64,000 nt of DNA from Lysobacterales bacterium (GTDB lineage Bacteria > Pseudomonadota > Gammaproteobacteria > Xanthomonadales > Rhodanobacteraceae), in contig JADJHN010000002.1 in assembly GCA_016707485.1 (NCBI GenBank), positions 1,178,001-1,242,000 on the forward strand, written 5' to 3'. Within the stretch, counting starts at the first letter, position 1. The number at the start of each line of letters is the position of its first letter. The translations under genes and the position numbers were made by a program. The notes below the pieces were generated by a model. The model did not search any database and had not been told where the DNA came from. It saw only the letters and a list, made by a program, of their open reading frames with translations. Positions 27,079 through 37,800 of the stretch are shown piece by piece.

Positions 27079-27927
27079 TCAGCGATAGCGATAGCGGGCT
27101 GGGGGATCGGCGACAAAGCCGTTCGGAAACGGATTCGGTTCGCGGCTGGCAAGCGGGCGGCGCGGGATGATGCCGCGCGCGGCGAGGTTGCGATAGCTGT
27201 CATACCAGATGGCCAGGGTTTCCGCTGGCTGGCTGCTGGCGCGCTCGAAGCGGGTGGTGCCGACTTGCGACCATTCGCGTTCGCCATGGCCGGTACCGAG
27301 GCGTTCGCGTTTCGGCTCGCTGCGTGCCAGCGCCGTATCGGCTTGCGCCGTGCTTTCCTGTGCCTTGCCGGCCGAGGCTGGCGGGGCGGCAGCAGCCGCC
27401 TGGTCGGACGATGCTTCTGCATCCTTCGCCCACGGGCGTGCACTCGGCGCGGGCACGCGTTCGCTGCGTGGTTCGGCGATCCAGCGATGCTCGCGTTCGG
27501 TGAACACGGCGACGCCGATCACGCCGACATTGGCCGGTCGCCCGGTTTGCGCGGCGTAGCTGTCTGACAAAGTGGTGAAATTGAACTGGGCGACCTCGTT
27601 GAGGTTCTTGCGCCAGCCGTTGATCTCGGTCGATTCCCAGGCATCAAGCACATAACCGCTCTGGTTGGCGCTGGCGGTTTCGCCGCTGACCGCATTGACC
27701 CCATCGACCGACAACACGGCCAGCACGCGCGCGCCGGTGCGATTGCTGAGGCGCACGGCATAGCGGTGTCCCGGTGTGCCAGGGACATACAGCTTGCCGC
27801 CTTTCACATAGGTCGTGAGGGTGATGCCGCTGTCGCGGTCGATCACCGAGAGATCGAGCAGATTGCCGGCGTGCGCCGGGGTGGAAAGAATCAAGGCAAG
27901 CAGGGCAAGACTGAGCAGGCTACGCAT
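27079..27927 (-). CDS. Exported hypothetical protein
   Basis: 282 residues. Signal peptide MRSLLSLALLALILSTPAHA, then a compact beta domain (about 21-155; LLDLSVIDRDSGITLTTY, GTPGHRYAVRLSNRTGARVL, VDAWEST-like), then an Ala/Pro/Ser-rich low-complexity linker and a C-terminal segment containing GTGHGEREWSQVGTTRFERA. This resembles a conserved exported family in Xanthomonadales with no assigned role. The start is supported by GGAGGTG six bases before the ATG. It diverges from trpS; the 155 bases between them would hold both promoters. Confidence 0.8.
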   Translation of the reverse strand: MRSLLSLALLALILSTPAHAGNLLDLSVIDRDSGITLTTYVKGGKLYVPGTPGHRYAVRLSNRTGARVLAVLSVDGVNAVSGETASANQSGYVLDAWESTEINGWRKNLNEVAQFNFTTLSDSYAAQTGRPANVGVIGVAVFTEREHRWIAEPRSERVPAPSARPWAKDAEASSDQAAAAAPPASAGKAQESTAQADTALARSEPKRERLGTGHGEREWSQVGTTRFERASSQPAETLAIWYDSYRNLAARGIIPRRPLASREPNPFPNGFVADPPARYRYR

Positions 27928-28082
27928 GGGACACCTCCAGGTGCGGTTGGCAGGAAGGTTCAACGTGCGCCATGGGCAAGCGGGGTTTGCCTTAACCGGA
28001 CGGCTACCCGAACCTGCTTCGGCCGCCGCGGCCGGAACCCGTGGATTCGTTAAACTGCGCGTTCTGTACCCCGGGTTCGATC

Positions 28083-29477
28083 ATGACCAACAAGATCCGC
28101 ACGCTGACCGGAATCACCACTACCGGTACTCCCCACCTTGGCAATTATGTCGGGGCGATCCGTCCGGCGATCGCGGCCAGTCGCCGCGCGGATGTCGAAT
28201 CCTTCTATTTCCTCGCCGACTACCATGCCCTGGTCAAGTGCGAGGATCCGGTACGCATCGCGCAGTCGCGACTCGAGATCGCGGCAACCTGGCTGGCCTT
28301 GGGCCTGGATACGGAGCGTGCCTACTTCTACCGGCAATCGGACATCACCGAGATTCCCGAACTGACCTGGCTGTTGACCTGCGTCACCGCCAAGGGGCTG
28401 CTCAATCGTGCGCACGCCTACAAGGCGGCGGTCGATCGCAATGTCGGCGACAACGAGGATGGCGATGCCGGCATCAACGCGGGGTTGTTCATGTACCCGG
28501 TGTTGATGGCTGCAGACATCCTGATCTTCAACGCGCAGCGCGTGCCGGTCGGCCGTGACCAGATCCAGCACATCGAGATGGCGCGTGACATTGCCCAGCG
28601 CTTCAACCATCTGTACGGGGCGGCATATCGGGCGGCAACGAAAGCTGACAGCGATCCGTTCGTTCTGCCCGAAGCGGTTACCGACGAGGATGTCGCCACC
28701 CTGCCGGGTCTCGATGGACGCAAGATGTCGAAGAGCTACAACAACACGATTCCGTTGTGGTTGTCGGCGAGGGATCTGAAGAAAGCCATATTCGGAATCA
28801 TCACCGACTCGCTCGCGCCGGGCCAGGCCAAGGAGACCGAGGGCTCGAGCATCTTCTCGATCTACCAGGCCTTCGCCAGTGGCGAGGAAACCGCCGCAAT
28901 GCGTCAGGCCTTTGCCGATGGCATCGGCTGGGCCGACGCCAAGCAGAAACTGTTCGAGCGCATCGATGCCGAACTTGCCGCACCGCGCGAGCAATACAAT
29001 GCCTTGATCAGCCAGCCTGACGAGATCGAGGAGCGTCTGCTCGCGGGTGCGAAGAAGGCACGCGAGCGCAGTGCCCCGCTGATTGCCGCACTGCGCGAAG
29101 CGGTTGGCCTGACATCGCGCCTGGCTGCAAAGTCGAATGCGCCGACGCGCATCGATGCGGGGTCAGCCGGTTCCGCTCCGCCGCAATGGAAGCGCTATCG
29201 CGAAAAGGATGGCTTGTTTTATTTCAAGCTGGTGGATGGGGATGGTGCCGTGTTGTTGCAAAGCGTCGGATTCCACCGACCGGATGAAGTGGGATCAGCC
29301 ATCGCCCGGCTCATGGCTTTGCTCGGACAAGTGGCTGTCGACTCCGCGATGCTGGCAATGGACGGGCGGATCGAGGTTGCCGGGTCGGTCGAGGCGGTGC
29401 AGCAGGCCTTGGCGATGCTCGAGGAAATCGAAAATCGGAAGCGTGCCGCCAAAGACGCGCAGGCCCGAGCGTTGTGA
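28083..29477 (+). CDS. trpS: Tryptophan--tRNA ligase with C-terminal extension
   Basis: 464 residues. Class I synthetase that charges tRNA-Trp. HIGH-like TTTGTPHLGNY (about 12-22) and GRKMSKSYNN (about 215-224) are intact, with the family dimer and anticodon regions to about 350. The last ~110 residues are extra compared with the usual 330-350-residue bacterial enzyme. They hold a small beta-alpha unit, GLFYFKLVDGDGAVLLQS, resembling the DUF1508/YegP fold, then a helix-rich tail. Such an extension is seen in xanthomonad TrpS, to my knowledge; its role is not established. Confidence 0.93.
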   Translation: MTNKIRTLTGITTTGTPHLGNYVGAIRPAIAASRRADVESFYFLADYHALVKCEDPVRIAQSRLEIAATWLALGLDTERAYFYRQSDITEIPELTWLLTCVTAKGLLNRAHAYKAAVDRNVGDNEDGDAGINAGLFMYPVLMAADILIFNAQRVPVGRDQIQHIEMARDIAQRFNHLYGAAYRAATKADSDPFVLPEAVTDEDVATLPGLDGRKMSKSYNNTIPLWLSARDLKKAIFGIITDSLAPGQAKETEGSSIFSIYQAFASGEETAAMRQAFADGIGWADAKQKLFERIDAELAAPREQYNALISQPDEIEERLLAGAKKARERSAPLIAALREAVGLTSRLAAKSNAPTRIDAGSAGSAPPQWKRYREKDGLFYFKLVDGDGAVLLQSVGFHRPDEVGSAIARLMALLGQVAVDSAMLAMDGRIEVAGSVEAVQQALAMLEEIENRKRAAKDAQARAL

Positions 29478-29639
29478 CGCTTACGCCGCGGCAGCCTGCG
29501 CACTGAAACCGTGGCTGGCATCACAGGGATAGTGTGATTGAGTGCGCGTCGGCGATGGCCGGGAGTGTGTCAGGGTGCGCCGGATCGAACTGGACGCGGT
29601 CATCGGTTGGGCCTCTTTCCTGATTCCCGGATGCGAACC

Positions 29640-30572
29640 ATGACTCATCACATTGAACAACCATATCCGAATTGCGCGGGCATCATCATTTGGGCTTTGC
29701 TGCTTGCGTGCTGCTGCGGACAAGCGCGAGCGACCACGACGGTGAAACTGCCGGATTGGGTTTGTGCCCATCCCGATGCGATCTTCATCGACGGCTTCCA
29801 GCCTGGCGCCGGCATCACGCGGCTGCCGTCGAACGGCAGCGGTGGCGCGATCGGCAATGTCACGCGGGTCGTCAATGTGCCGGGATATGGCAGCCACACG
29901 ATTCATCTGCGCACGCCGCCTTCGTACTCGCCCAATCATCCGCTGCCGCTGGTGCTCGCCTTGCATGGTCAGGCGGGCAGTCCATCCGCAGCGAATACCG
30001 CAGCGCAAGCGGTGCGCAACGCATGGGCATCGATTGCCGATGCCCAGGGCTTCATCGTCATTGCGCCGGTGGCCACGGGCGGTTCCGGTGGCTGGATTGC
30101 GCCGCCGCCGAATCCGAGCGATTACGACATTTTCGCGGCAGCGATCGCCGATGCCGAGGCGGCCTACAACATCGACCGCTCGCGCCGGATCGGCTGGGGC
30201 TTCTCGGCCGGTGGCCATGTCATGCACGACATCATGTTCAACGATTTCGGTGCGCCGCTGTCGATCGACACGTTTGCCGCGTATTCGGTCAGCGCCGGGG
30301 TGCTGCAAGGCCTGGCGTGCCAGGGACTGAATGCGAGCCAGTGCAATGCGTTGATCGCCGCCGCGTCACGACACATTCCCATCGACATCCACGTCGGCAG
30401 TTCCGATCCGCTGCTGCCGAACGCCACCAGTGATCGCAATTTCTTCCAGAACAATGGCTGGGTGCTTTCGAGCAATCTCTGGTTCACGACATTCAGCGGC
30501 GGGCACAGCTACGCGACCGCGCAGCTTGGCGAAATCTGGTCGAACCTGTGTCCGTTCCAGGCGCTGCCCTGA
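29640..30572 (+). CDS. Secreted esterase/depolymerase (LpqC/feruloyl-esterase-like) with N-terminal AIFIDGFQ motif
   Basis: 310 residues. Signal peptide around IIIWALLLACCCGQARA, then CAHPDAIFIDGFQPG immediately after it, then an alpha/beta-hydrolase domain. LVLALHGQAGS is the oxyanion region, the nucleophile Ser is in GWGFSAGGHV, and the likely His is in SGGHSYA near the C-terminus. COG3509 members cleave feruloyl esters or short-chain polyhydroxybutyrate. The IFxDGF motif is here at the mature N-terminus rather than the C-terminus. A start nine bases upstream is also possible. Convergent with dusB, nine bases between stops. Confidence 0.82.
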   Translation: MTHHIEQPYPNCAGIIIWALLLACCCGQARATTTVKLPDWVCAHPDAIFIDGFQPGAGITRLPSNGSGGAIGNVTRVVNVPGYGSHTIHLRTPPSYSPNHPLPLVLALHGQAGSPSAANTAAQAVRNAWASIADAQGFIVIAPVATGGSGGWIAPPPNPSDYDIFAAAIADAEAAYNIDRSRRIGWGFSAGGHVMHDIMFNDFGAPLSIDTFAAYSVSAGVLQGLACQGLNASQCNALIAAASRHIPIDIHVGSSDPLLPNATSDRNFFQNNGWVLSSNLWFTTFSGGHSYATAQLGEIWSNLCPFQALP

Positions 30573-30581
30573 GCAGTGTGA

Positions 30582-31568
30582 TCAGGCGGCCAGAGGCTGC
30601 GAGTCAGCAAGTCGATCGAAATAATCGCGGGTCAGGCGCAGTTGCGTCTGCGCGCAATCGGTGCCGTTGACGACGCTGCGAAAGGCCGCGTTCTCGGCAC
30701 GATCCCTGGCGTACCAACCCAGATGCTTGCGTGCGATGCGCACGCCGGGCAGTTCGCCGTGAAACGCATAAAGCGCTTCGAGATGGCCGACGAGGATGTC
30801 GCGTACTTCAAGCGGCGAGGGTGCTGCGAGGACGTCACCGCTTGCGAGAAAGTGCGCAATCTCGCGGAAGATCCACGGTCGCCCCTGCGCGGCGCGACCG
30901 ATCATGACGGCATCGGCACCGGTTGTCTTGAGCACCGCGGCGGCCTTCTGCGGCGAATCGATGTCGCCGTTGGCGAGCAACGGAATGCGGATCGCCTGGC
31001 GGATTGCAGCGATGGTTTCGTACTCGGCCTCGCCCTGGTAAAGATCGGCTCGGGTGCGCCCGTGCACGGCGAGCGCGGCGATGCCGGCATCCTCGGCAAT
31101 GCGCGCGATGCGCACGCCGTTGCGATTGTCGCGATTCCAGCCGGTGCGGATCTTCAGTGTCACCGGCACCTCGACCGCACTGACCACGGCTTCGACAATG
31201 CGCGCGACCAGGCCCTCGTCCTGCAGCAAGGCCGATCCGGAATACACATTGCATACTTTTTTTGCCGGGCAGCCCATGTTGATGTCGATCAATTGCGCGC
31301 CGAGATCGACGTTGTAGCGGGCGGCATCGGCAAGCATGCGCGGATCATGGCCGGCGATCTGCACGCTGATCGGATCCGGTTCACCGGCATGGTCGGCGCG
31401 ACTTCGGGATTTCCGCGTATGCCACAGGCGCGGATCGGCCGTGGTCATTTCCGAGACGGCCAGACCCGCGCCCAGTCGCTTGCACAACTGGCGGAACGGT
31501 TTGTCGGTGACCCCGGCCATCGGCGCAAGCACGACAGGCGGGTCGATCAGGAAATGGCCGATACGCAT
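30582..31568 (-). CDS. dusB: tRNA-dihydrouridine synthase B
   Basis: 328 residues, FMN-dependent TIM barrel that reduces uridine in the tRNA D-loop. Contains LAPMAGVTDKPFR (FMN site), INMGCPAKKVC with the catalytic Cys near residue 99, KIRTGWN, VHGRTR and MIGRAAQGRPWIF. CPAKKVC and length identify the DusB branch. In enterobacteria dusB is followed by fis; here the downstream neighbour is the convergent esterase, so that pairing is absent. Start at MRIGHFLID, three codons inside the first possible one. Confidence 0.93.
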   Translation of the reverse strand: MRIGHFLIDPPVVLAPMAGVTDKPFRQLCKRLGAGLAVSEMTTADPRLWHTRKSRSRADHAGEPDPISVQIAGHDPRMLADAARYNVDLGAQLIDINMGCPAKKVCNVYSGSALLQDEGLVARIVEAVVSAVEVPVTLKIRTGWNRDNRNGVRIARIAEDAGIAALAVHGRTRADLYQGEAEYETIAAIRQAIRIPLLANGDIDSPQKAAAVLKTTGADAVMIGRAAQGRPWIFREIAHFLASGDVLAAPSPLEVRDILVGHLEALYAFHGELPGVRIARKHLGWYARDRAENAAFRSVVNGTDCAQTQLRLTRDYFDRLADSQPLAA

Positions 31569-31735
31569 CGACGGCATTGTAGCCTGCGGCGTTCAGCCAC
31601 GGCGCTTCGGCGCAACGGATCGCCTGCTAGAATCCGCGGCATTCCCACTCGACATGACCCCCAGTTGAATTTCCTTTCCTGCCGCAGCCAAGGATCGTGT
31701 CGTCGACGCCTGCGTCGACTGGCCGCTTGATCGTC

Positions 31736-32377
31736 ATGCTCGATTTTCTGGTCAGCCTGTTCACCCAGAATGGTTATGCGGCCGTCTTCATCGTCCTGAT
31801 GATCTGCGGTTTCGGCCTGCCGATCCCCGAGGACATCACCCTGGTCGCCGGCGGCGTGATTGCCGGCCTCGGCTATGCCAATGTGCACCTCATGGTCGCC
31901 ATCGGCATCGTCGGCATTCTCGCCGGGGACGTATTGATGTTCGTGCTCGGCCGTCATTACGGCGAACGTGCCCTGCGCTTGCGCTGGGTGGCCTACCTGC
32001 TGACGCCGCGGCGTTACGCGATGGTGCAGGCCAAGTTCAGTCGTTTCGGCAATCGCCTGATGTTTGTCGCACGCTTCCTGCCGGGCTTGCGCTCACCGAT
32101 CTACCTGACTGCCGGCATGACGCGACGCGTCTCGTTCATGCAGTTCTTCCTGCTTGATGCGTTGGCCGCGCTGATCAGCGCGCCGATCTGGGTCTATCTG
32201 GGTTACTACGGTGCGCAGAACCACGAATGGCTGCTGAAATGGCTGGATCGCGGCAAGGTCATCGTGCTGGTGGTCGCGGCGATCATCCTTGCCGTCGTCG
32301 TCCGCTATTTCTGGCGACGTTCGTCGCGTCGGCGTACGTTGTTGCGCCTGCGCCAATCGCGGCGGCGGATTCCCTAG
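31736..32377 (+). CDS. DedA family inner-membrane protein
   Basis: 213 residues with the DedA/VTT signatures: GFGLPIPEDITLVAGG near residue 27, then a glycine-rich GDVLMFVLGRHYG, and RFLPGLRSPIYLTAGM around residue 120. Terminal Arg-rich tail after the last helix. DedA proteins act as undecaprenyl-phosphate or lipid flippases, or are required for membrane homeostasis. Start at MLDFLVSL; diverges from dusB with 167 bases between. Confidence 0.92.
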   Translation: MLDFLVSLFTQNGYAAVFIVLMICGFGLPIPEDITLVAGGVIAGLGYANVHLMVAIGIVGILAGDVLMFVLGRHYGERALRLRWVAYLLTPRRYAMVQAKFSRFGNRLMFVARFLPGLRSPIYLTAGMTRRVSFMQFFLLDALAALISAPIWVYLGYYGAQNHEWLLKWLDRGKVIVLVVAAIILAVVVRYFWRRSSRRRTLLRLRQSRRRIP

Positions 32378-32384
32378 CAGCCTG

Positions 32385-33380
32385 CTAATCCTCGCCGAAG
32401 CGGGAGATGACCGCAGCGCGGTGGGGAACCGCGGAGGCGGCCCCGGCTTGCTCGGTGCTCATGGCGGCCACCCGGTTCGCGTAACGCACGGCATCGGCGA
32501 ATGCGACATGAGTCGGTTGCGACAACATCGCAACCAGCGCTCCATTGAACGCATCGCCGGCACCGGTGGTATCAACGACGACGGTGCTTTCGGCAGCGAC
32601 CCGATAGTGATCGCGCTGATCACCGCGCAACATGCCGGTGGCATGCGAGACGAAGCAGCCCGCCGCGCCCAGCGTGACCACCATGCTCGGTACACCCAGC
32701 TCGCGGCACAGGGCGTGCAGTTCGGCATCGGCGAGTTTCGCCACCTCGCCGGCACGCAGCGGTTTGGCGCAGAAGCGCTCGACCAGTTGCGCGAATTCGG
32801 TTTCGTTTGGCGTGATCAGATCGCAGAGGGCGAGCATTCCGGCATCCATCCCGGCATGCATCGGTGCCGGATTGAGCACGCGCAGGAGGCCATGTTCGCT
32901 GGCCAGTGCGAGCGCCGTACGCACGCCATCCAGATTGTTCTCGAGTTGGACGAGGAGCACGCGGGCTTCGGCAAAGCGTGCCCCGTGGCTGCGGATGAAG
33001 TCGGTGGAAAGGTGCTCGTTGGCGGCCAGGTTGACCATGATCTGGTTGGCCCCGCCGGCATCGACAACGATGCCGGCCGCCGCGGTCGGTACGTGATCGA
33101 GGATCAGCCAGGCACAGGCGAGATTTTCGTGGCGCGCAAAGTCTTGCGCCGCCAGCGCCAGCGCATCGTTGCCCAGCGCGCCGATGAACAACGCACGGGC
33201 CTGCTGGCGCACGCAGGCGACCGCCTGGTTGAATCCCTTGCCGCCGGGTCCGGTGCTGAAGCCCATGGCGCGTCGGGTCTCGCCCGGCTGCGGGAATCGG
33301 TCCGTCTGCCAGACGTGATCGTGCACATAGCTGCCGACGATGACGACGGCGGGCGAGTCGCTGGCATTGCGTGCAGACAT
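32385..33380 (-). CDS. PfkB family carbohydrate kinase (ribokinase-like)
   Basis: 331 residues. N-terminal PfkB signature GPGGKGFNQAVACVRQ, C-terminal VDTTGAGDAFNGAL with the catalytic Asp near residue 272, and TPNETEFAQL. These are ribokinase-like features; ribose is the simplest guess but adenosine or another sugar cannot be excluded. No ribose operon is nearby. Convergent with the DedA gene; an in-frame ATG eight codons upstream exists. Confidence 0.88.
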   Translation of the reverse strand: MSARNASDSPAVVIVGSYVHDHVWQTDRFPQPGETRRAMGFSTGPGGKGFNQAVACVRQQARALFIGALGNDALALAAQDFARHENLACAWLILDHVPTAAAGIVVDAGGANQIMVNLAANEHLSTDFIRSHGARFAEARVLLVQLENNLDGVRTALALASEHGLLRVLNPAPMHAGMDAGMLALCDLITPNETEFAQLVERFCAKPLRAGEVAKLADAELHALCRELGVPSMVVTLGAAGCFVSHATGMLRGDQRDHYRVAAESTVVVDTTGAGDAFNGALVAMLSQPTHVAFADAVRYANRVAAMSTEQAGAASAVPHRAAVISRFGED

Positions 33381-33538
33381 GTTCTGAACCTGTTGCTGAA
33401 ACAATCATGTTAGCCGAGTCCTCGGAACTCCTGGCGTGCGACGCGGAATGCCGGCTCGACCGCTGTCGTCATCGAGACATCGAAAGCCGGTGCGGGCCCG
33501 CCGCGATTCTGCGAGCATGGCGCGCGATTCAGTCGGGA

Positions 33539-34462
33539 ATGCAGTCGTCGATGACGGTCTTTGCCACCTTTGCGATCATCCTGGTGTTGCTGGCAATCGG
33601 CTACGCGCTCAACCGTTTTCGGGTCGTCCCCGAAAACGCCTCGGCGACGCTCAACCTGGTCGTGCTCAATGTCTGCCTGCCGGCAGCGATCCTCCTGTAT
33701 GCGCCGAGACTGCAGTTCGAGCGCGAGCTGATCGGACTCGTCGCCATCCCGTGGATCATCCTGCTGGTGTCCGCCGCGCTGGTTTTCGCCCTGGGCCGCG
33801 TGCTTGGCTTCGACAAGCCGAGCACGGCCAATCTGCTGTTGCAGATTCCACTCGGCAACACCTCCTACATTGGTTACTCGCTCATTCCGCTGCTGGTCGG
33901 TGCCGGCGCGCTGCGTTATGCGGTGGTCTATGACCAGCTCGGCAGTTTTCTCATCCTGACCACCTGGGGATTGTTCGTCATCAGTGTCTACGGCGGCGGC
34001 GAACGCCTGCGCCTCTCGACGATCATCCGGCGCGTGCTGCGTTTTCCGCCGTTCATCGCCCTGGTGCTGGCCTTGAGCGTGGTTCCGGTGGAGCTTGCCC
34101 CGGTATTCGACAAGGGCCTGCACTTGCTGGCCGACGCGTTGTTGCCGATCGTCGTGCTCGCCCTCGGCATGCAACTGAAGTTTCGCCTGTCGCGCGATCA
34201 TGTGCTGCCGCTGGCGGTTGGCTTGCTGGCCAAGCTGGTGCTGATGCCGATGCTGGCCTTTGGCCTTGCGCACCTCTTTGGCCTGTCGCGGGAAATCATG
34301 CTGGTGGCCGTCTATCTGACCGCGATGCCACCGATGGTCACCTCGGGCGCACTGCTGGCACTGGCGGGACTGGCCCCCGAGCTGGCGGCCGCCCTGATCG
34401 GCTACGGCATCATCCTTTCGATGATTACATTGCCGCTCTGGCATGCGTTCCTGAGTTACTGA
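33539..34462 (+). CDS. AEC family transporter (auxin-efflux-carrier fold)
   Basis: 307 residues, ten hydrophobic segments, with the AEC pattern NLVVLNVCLPAAILLYA in the first half and LGMQLKF then MPPMVTSGALLALAG in the second. Bacterial members export malonate, malate or similar small acids; the substrate is not defined here. An alternative start four codons downstream (33551) fits equally well. Confidence 0.88.
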   Translation: MQSSMTVFATFAIILVLLAIGYALNRFRVVPENASATLNLVVLNVCLPAAILLYAPRLQFERELIGLVAIPWIILLVSAALVFALGRVLGFDKPSTANLLLQIPLGNTSYIGYSLIPLLVGAGALRYAVVYDQLGSFLILTTWGLFVISVYGGGERLRLSTIIRRVLRFPPFIALVLALSVVPVELAPVFDKGLHLLADALLPIVVLALGMQLKFRLSRDHVLPLAVGLLAKLVLMPMLAFGLAHLFGLSREIMLVAVYLTAMPPMVTSGALLALAGLAPELAAALIGYGIILSMITLPLWHAFLSY

Positions 34463-34808
34463 GCCGTACCCATACGGCGAGACTGCCACGTTGTTCCCGG
34501 GGCTGCCGCCGCAAGAGCGTTCGCCTCGCCGATTCATTTCATGTGCTGCGCTGGCCGGCATCCGCACCTGCTTCAGGTGCCGACCGGCCGTTCCGGACCG
34601 TTGCGACGCCAAGGCTCGGAATCGGTCGAAGGGCCGAAAAATATATCCGCCTTCAGGCAATAAAAAACCAGTCCGTGGGCGTAGACTCGCGCCAGATTTC
34701 GTCGTCGAAAGACCACTGGCTCCACGGGCTGCATGCCCGGCGGTCCCGCGAGTCCCGAGGCGCGTCGATCCTGGTGTTCCGAACATCACAATCTACAGGG
34801 GTAGGGAC
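34463..34808. other. 346-base gap with a two-part hairpin upstream of the interrupted secreted-protein gene
   Basis: No gene. At 34553-34589 ggccgg ... ccggcc surrounds gcacctg-ctt-caggtgc, separated by a small internal loop. This could end the AEC transcript or structure a leader. An AT-rich stretch at 34634-34668 (aaaaatatat, caataaaaaacc) is a likely promoter area. AGGGG precedes the ATG at 34809. Confidence 0.5.
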
Positions 34809-37800
34809 ATGATCCGTCATTGTCGCGGTATCGCTTCGATCGCTGCATTTCTGCTGATACTCATGGTTTTTCCGCTCGTGGCCCACGCTGCCGAAACAGC
34901 GGGGCAGCGCCTGCCGACCACGGCAGCCCGACAGGAAACCAGCGCCGAGATCATGGCGCGCCAGGCCGCCGCTCCTCCTCGTCGACCACGCCCGGATCGG
35001 GAACTCGAATGGCCGGATCGCAGCCGTCTTCCGCAGAATCCCGACGCTCCGGAGATTTCGCAATATCCGCCCGCAGATCCTGGTGTCTAGGCCCTGCCCA
35101 GCCCGGCCATCCATACGACCAGTCTTGCCTTCGATGGTCCGACCCTGGCCGACACCGGAGCGTTTCCGCCCGACAGCATGGGCACAGTCGGCCCCGCCCA
35201 GTTCGTCACCTTCGTCAACGGGCAACTGCGCAGCTACACCAAGGCCGGCGTCGCCGATGGCGTGCTCGATGTTGATCCCGACGTGTTTTTCGCTTCGGTG
35301 ACGACGCCTGTCAGTCCTCCGGTTGTCTTCACTTTCACCAGCGATCCGCAGATCCGCTACGACCGCGTGACCGGGCGCTGGATCCTGTTGATCATCGATG
35401 TCCCCTGCACCAATGCGACTTGTTCGGCCACGCTTGCAAACCGCGTGATGATTGCAGTCAGCGATGCGGCCAGCAATGGCACGATCAGCGCCAGCACCGT
35501 CTGGACCTTCTTCTATTTTGTCGGCAGCGCAGGTAGCGATTTCCTCGACTATCCGGCGCTGGGCATCGACGTCAATGCGCTTTACATCGGCGGCAACATG
35601 TTCAGCAGCGCGGGCTCGTTTGTCGGCACGAACGGATATGTCGTGCAGAAATCCTCGATCCTTGGCGCGGGTCCGATCGTCACGACCGCATTCGCGAACC
35701 TCGCGGCCGGGACAGGTGCGGGTCCGTACACGCCGCGTGGCGTCGACAACTTCGACGTAGCCGCGACCGAGGGTTATTTCATCGGTGTGGACAATGCAAC
35801 GTTCAGCACGCTGATGCTGCGTCGGGTTTCCAATCCCGGCTCGGCGACACCGACCGTTTCCGGAAACATCAGCATCACTGTTCCAACCACCACGTTTCCC
35901 GATCGGGTCGAGCATCTCGGCAACACGGGCGGCGCCAACGGGCGGCTTGATGCCCTGGACGACCGCCTGTACGAGGCGATGATGCGCAATGGTCGGCTGT
36001 GGACCGCGCATAATTTCCGGGTGACCGCAGCAGGCGTCGCCAGCACGGCTGCGCAATCACGCAATGCATCGCGCTGGTACGAGTTGCAGAATCTGACAAC
36101 GACCCCGACGGTCGTGCAGTCGGGCACCGTCTATGACAATGCCGCGACGCGGGCCGCAGCGCGCCAGTATTTCATCCCCTCGATCGCGGTGACGGGCCAG
36201 GGGCATGCCGTGATCGGCTTTACCGCGGCGGGCGTGATCGGTGCAACACCGGCGTATACGGGCCGTCTGTCCGGCGATGCCCTGGGCTCGATGAATGGCT
36301 CGCCGGGTACCGGGGTCACGACCTTCGGGACATCGACCGCAAACTACAACCCTCCCTCGGATCCCGGCGGAGCTGGTGGGCGGCGCTGGGGCGATTATTC
36401 GTTCACGAGCGTCGATCCGATCGACGACATGACCGTGTGGACGATCCAGGAGTACAACCAGGCGTCAAACAGTTACGCGGTCCGCGTCGGCAAGTTGCTG
36501 GCACCGCCGCCGGCGACGCCGACGTGCTCGGGTTCGCCGATCGCCTTCAATGGCCCGACCGGAAACGTCGTGATTGCGGCGACTTCGAGTGGAGGGTCGG
36601 GCTTCTACGATCCGGGCAGCAATCTCCCGCCGCCCGCCCTGCCGTTCAGCCATCTGTCGGCAACGGTCACCAATGCGGTCGTCAACAGCGTGACCTACAA
36701 CTCACCGACCCAGGTGACGCTGAACATCACCGCGGCAGCGGTGGGTCTGCAAAACGTCACCCTGACCAATCCGGACGGCCAGAACGTGACCGCTGTCGGT
36801 TGCATCAATGTGCAGAGCATCACGATCAATGCTGATCTTTCAGTCACCAAGACCGATGGCGTGACCACGGCGACCCCGGGCGGCTCGGTGACCTACACGA
36901 TCACCGCCGGCAATGCCGGACCGAGCAATGCCACTGGCGCGACCGTGGCGGATACCTTCCCGGCGTCGCTGACCTGCACCTGGACCTGCGTGGGCGCGGG
37001 CGGCGGCACCTGCACGGCAGCCGGCTCCGGCAACATCAACGATACGGTGAATCTGCCGAGCGGCGGCAGCACGACCTACACGGCAAGCTGCGCGATCTCG
37101 GCGGCCGCGACCGGCTCGCTGTCCAACACGGCCACCGTGGCAGCACCGGGCGGTGTCACCGATCCGACGCCGGGCAACAATTCGGCCACGGATACCGACA
37201 CGCTGGCGGCCTCGGCCAACCTGGGCATCACCAAGACCGATGGAGTGACCACGGCGACCCCGGGCGGCTCGGTGACCTACACGATCACCGCCGGCAATGC
37301 CGGACCGAGCAATGCCACTGGCGCGACCGTGGCGGATACCTTCCCGGCGTCGCTGACCTGCACCTGGACCTGCGTGGGCGCGGGCGGCGGCACCTGCACG
37401 GCGGCCGGCTCCGGCAACATCAACGACACGGTGAATCTGCCGAGCGGCGGCAGCACGACCTACACGGCAAGCTGCGCGATCTCGGCGGCCGCGACCGGCT
37501 CGCTGTCCAACACGGCCACCGTGGCAGCACCGGGCGGTGTCACCGATCCGACGCCGGGCAACAATTCGGCCACGGATACCGACACGCTGGCGGCCTCGGC
37601 AGACGTGGCCGTGACCATCTCCGACAGTCGCAACTTCATCCAGGTCGGCGACTCGCTCGACTATCTCATCGAAGTCAGCAATCCGAGCGGACCCAGCCTT
37701 GCAGTCGCGTCGGTCAGCGACATCCTGCCGGTGCTGCTGGGGGGCGGATCATGGACTTGCACCGGCAGCGGCGGTGCGACCTGCGGCAGTGCGAACGGCG

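Noticed and set aside
28060..28090. Possible tRNA T-arm (ggttcgatc) before trpS
   Set aside because: No matching arms or anticodon stem; it is part of the trpS leader.
35088..35090. Selenocysteine or pyrrolysine insertion at the interrupting stop
   Set aside because: It is TAG, not TGA; there is no pyrrolysine machinery in view, and no structure after it. Mutation is simpler.
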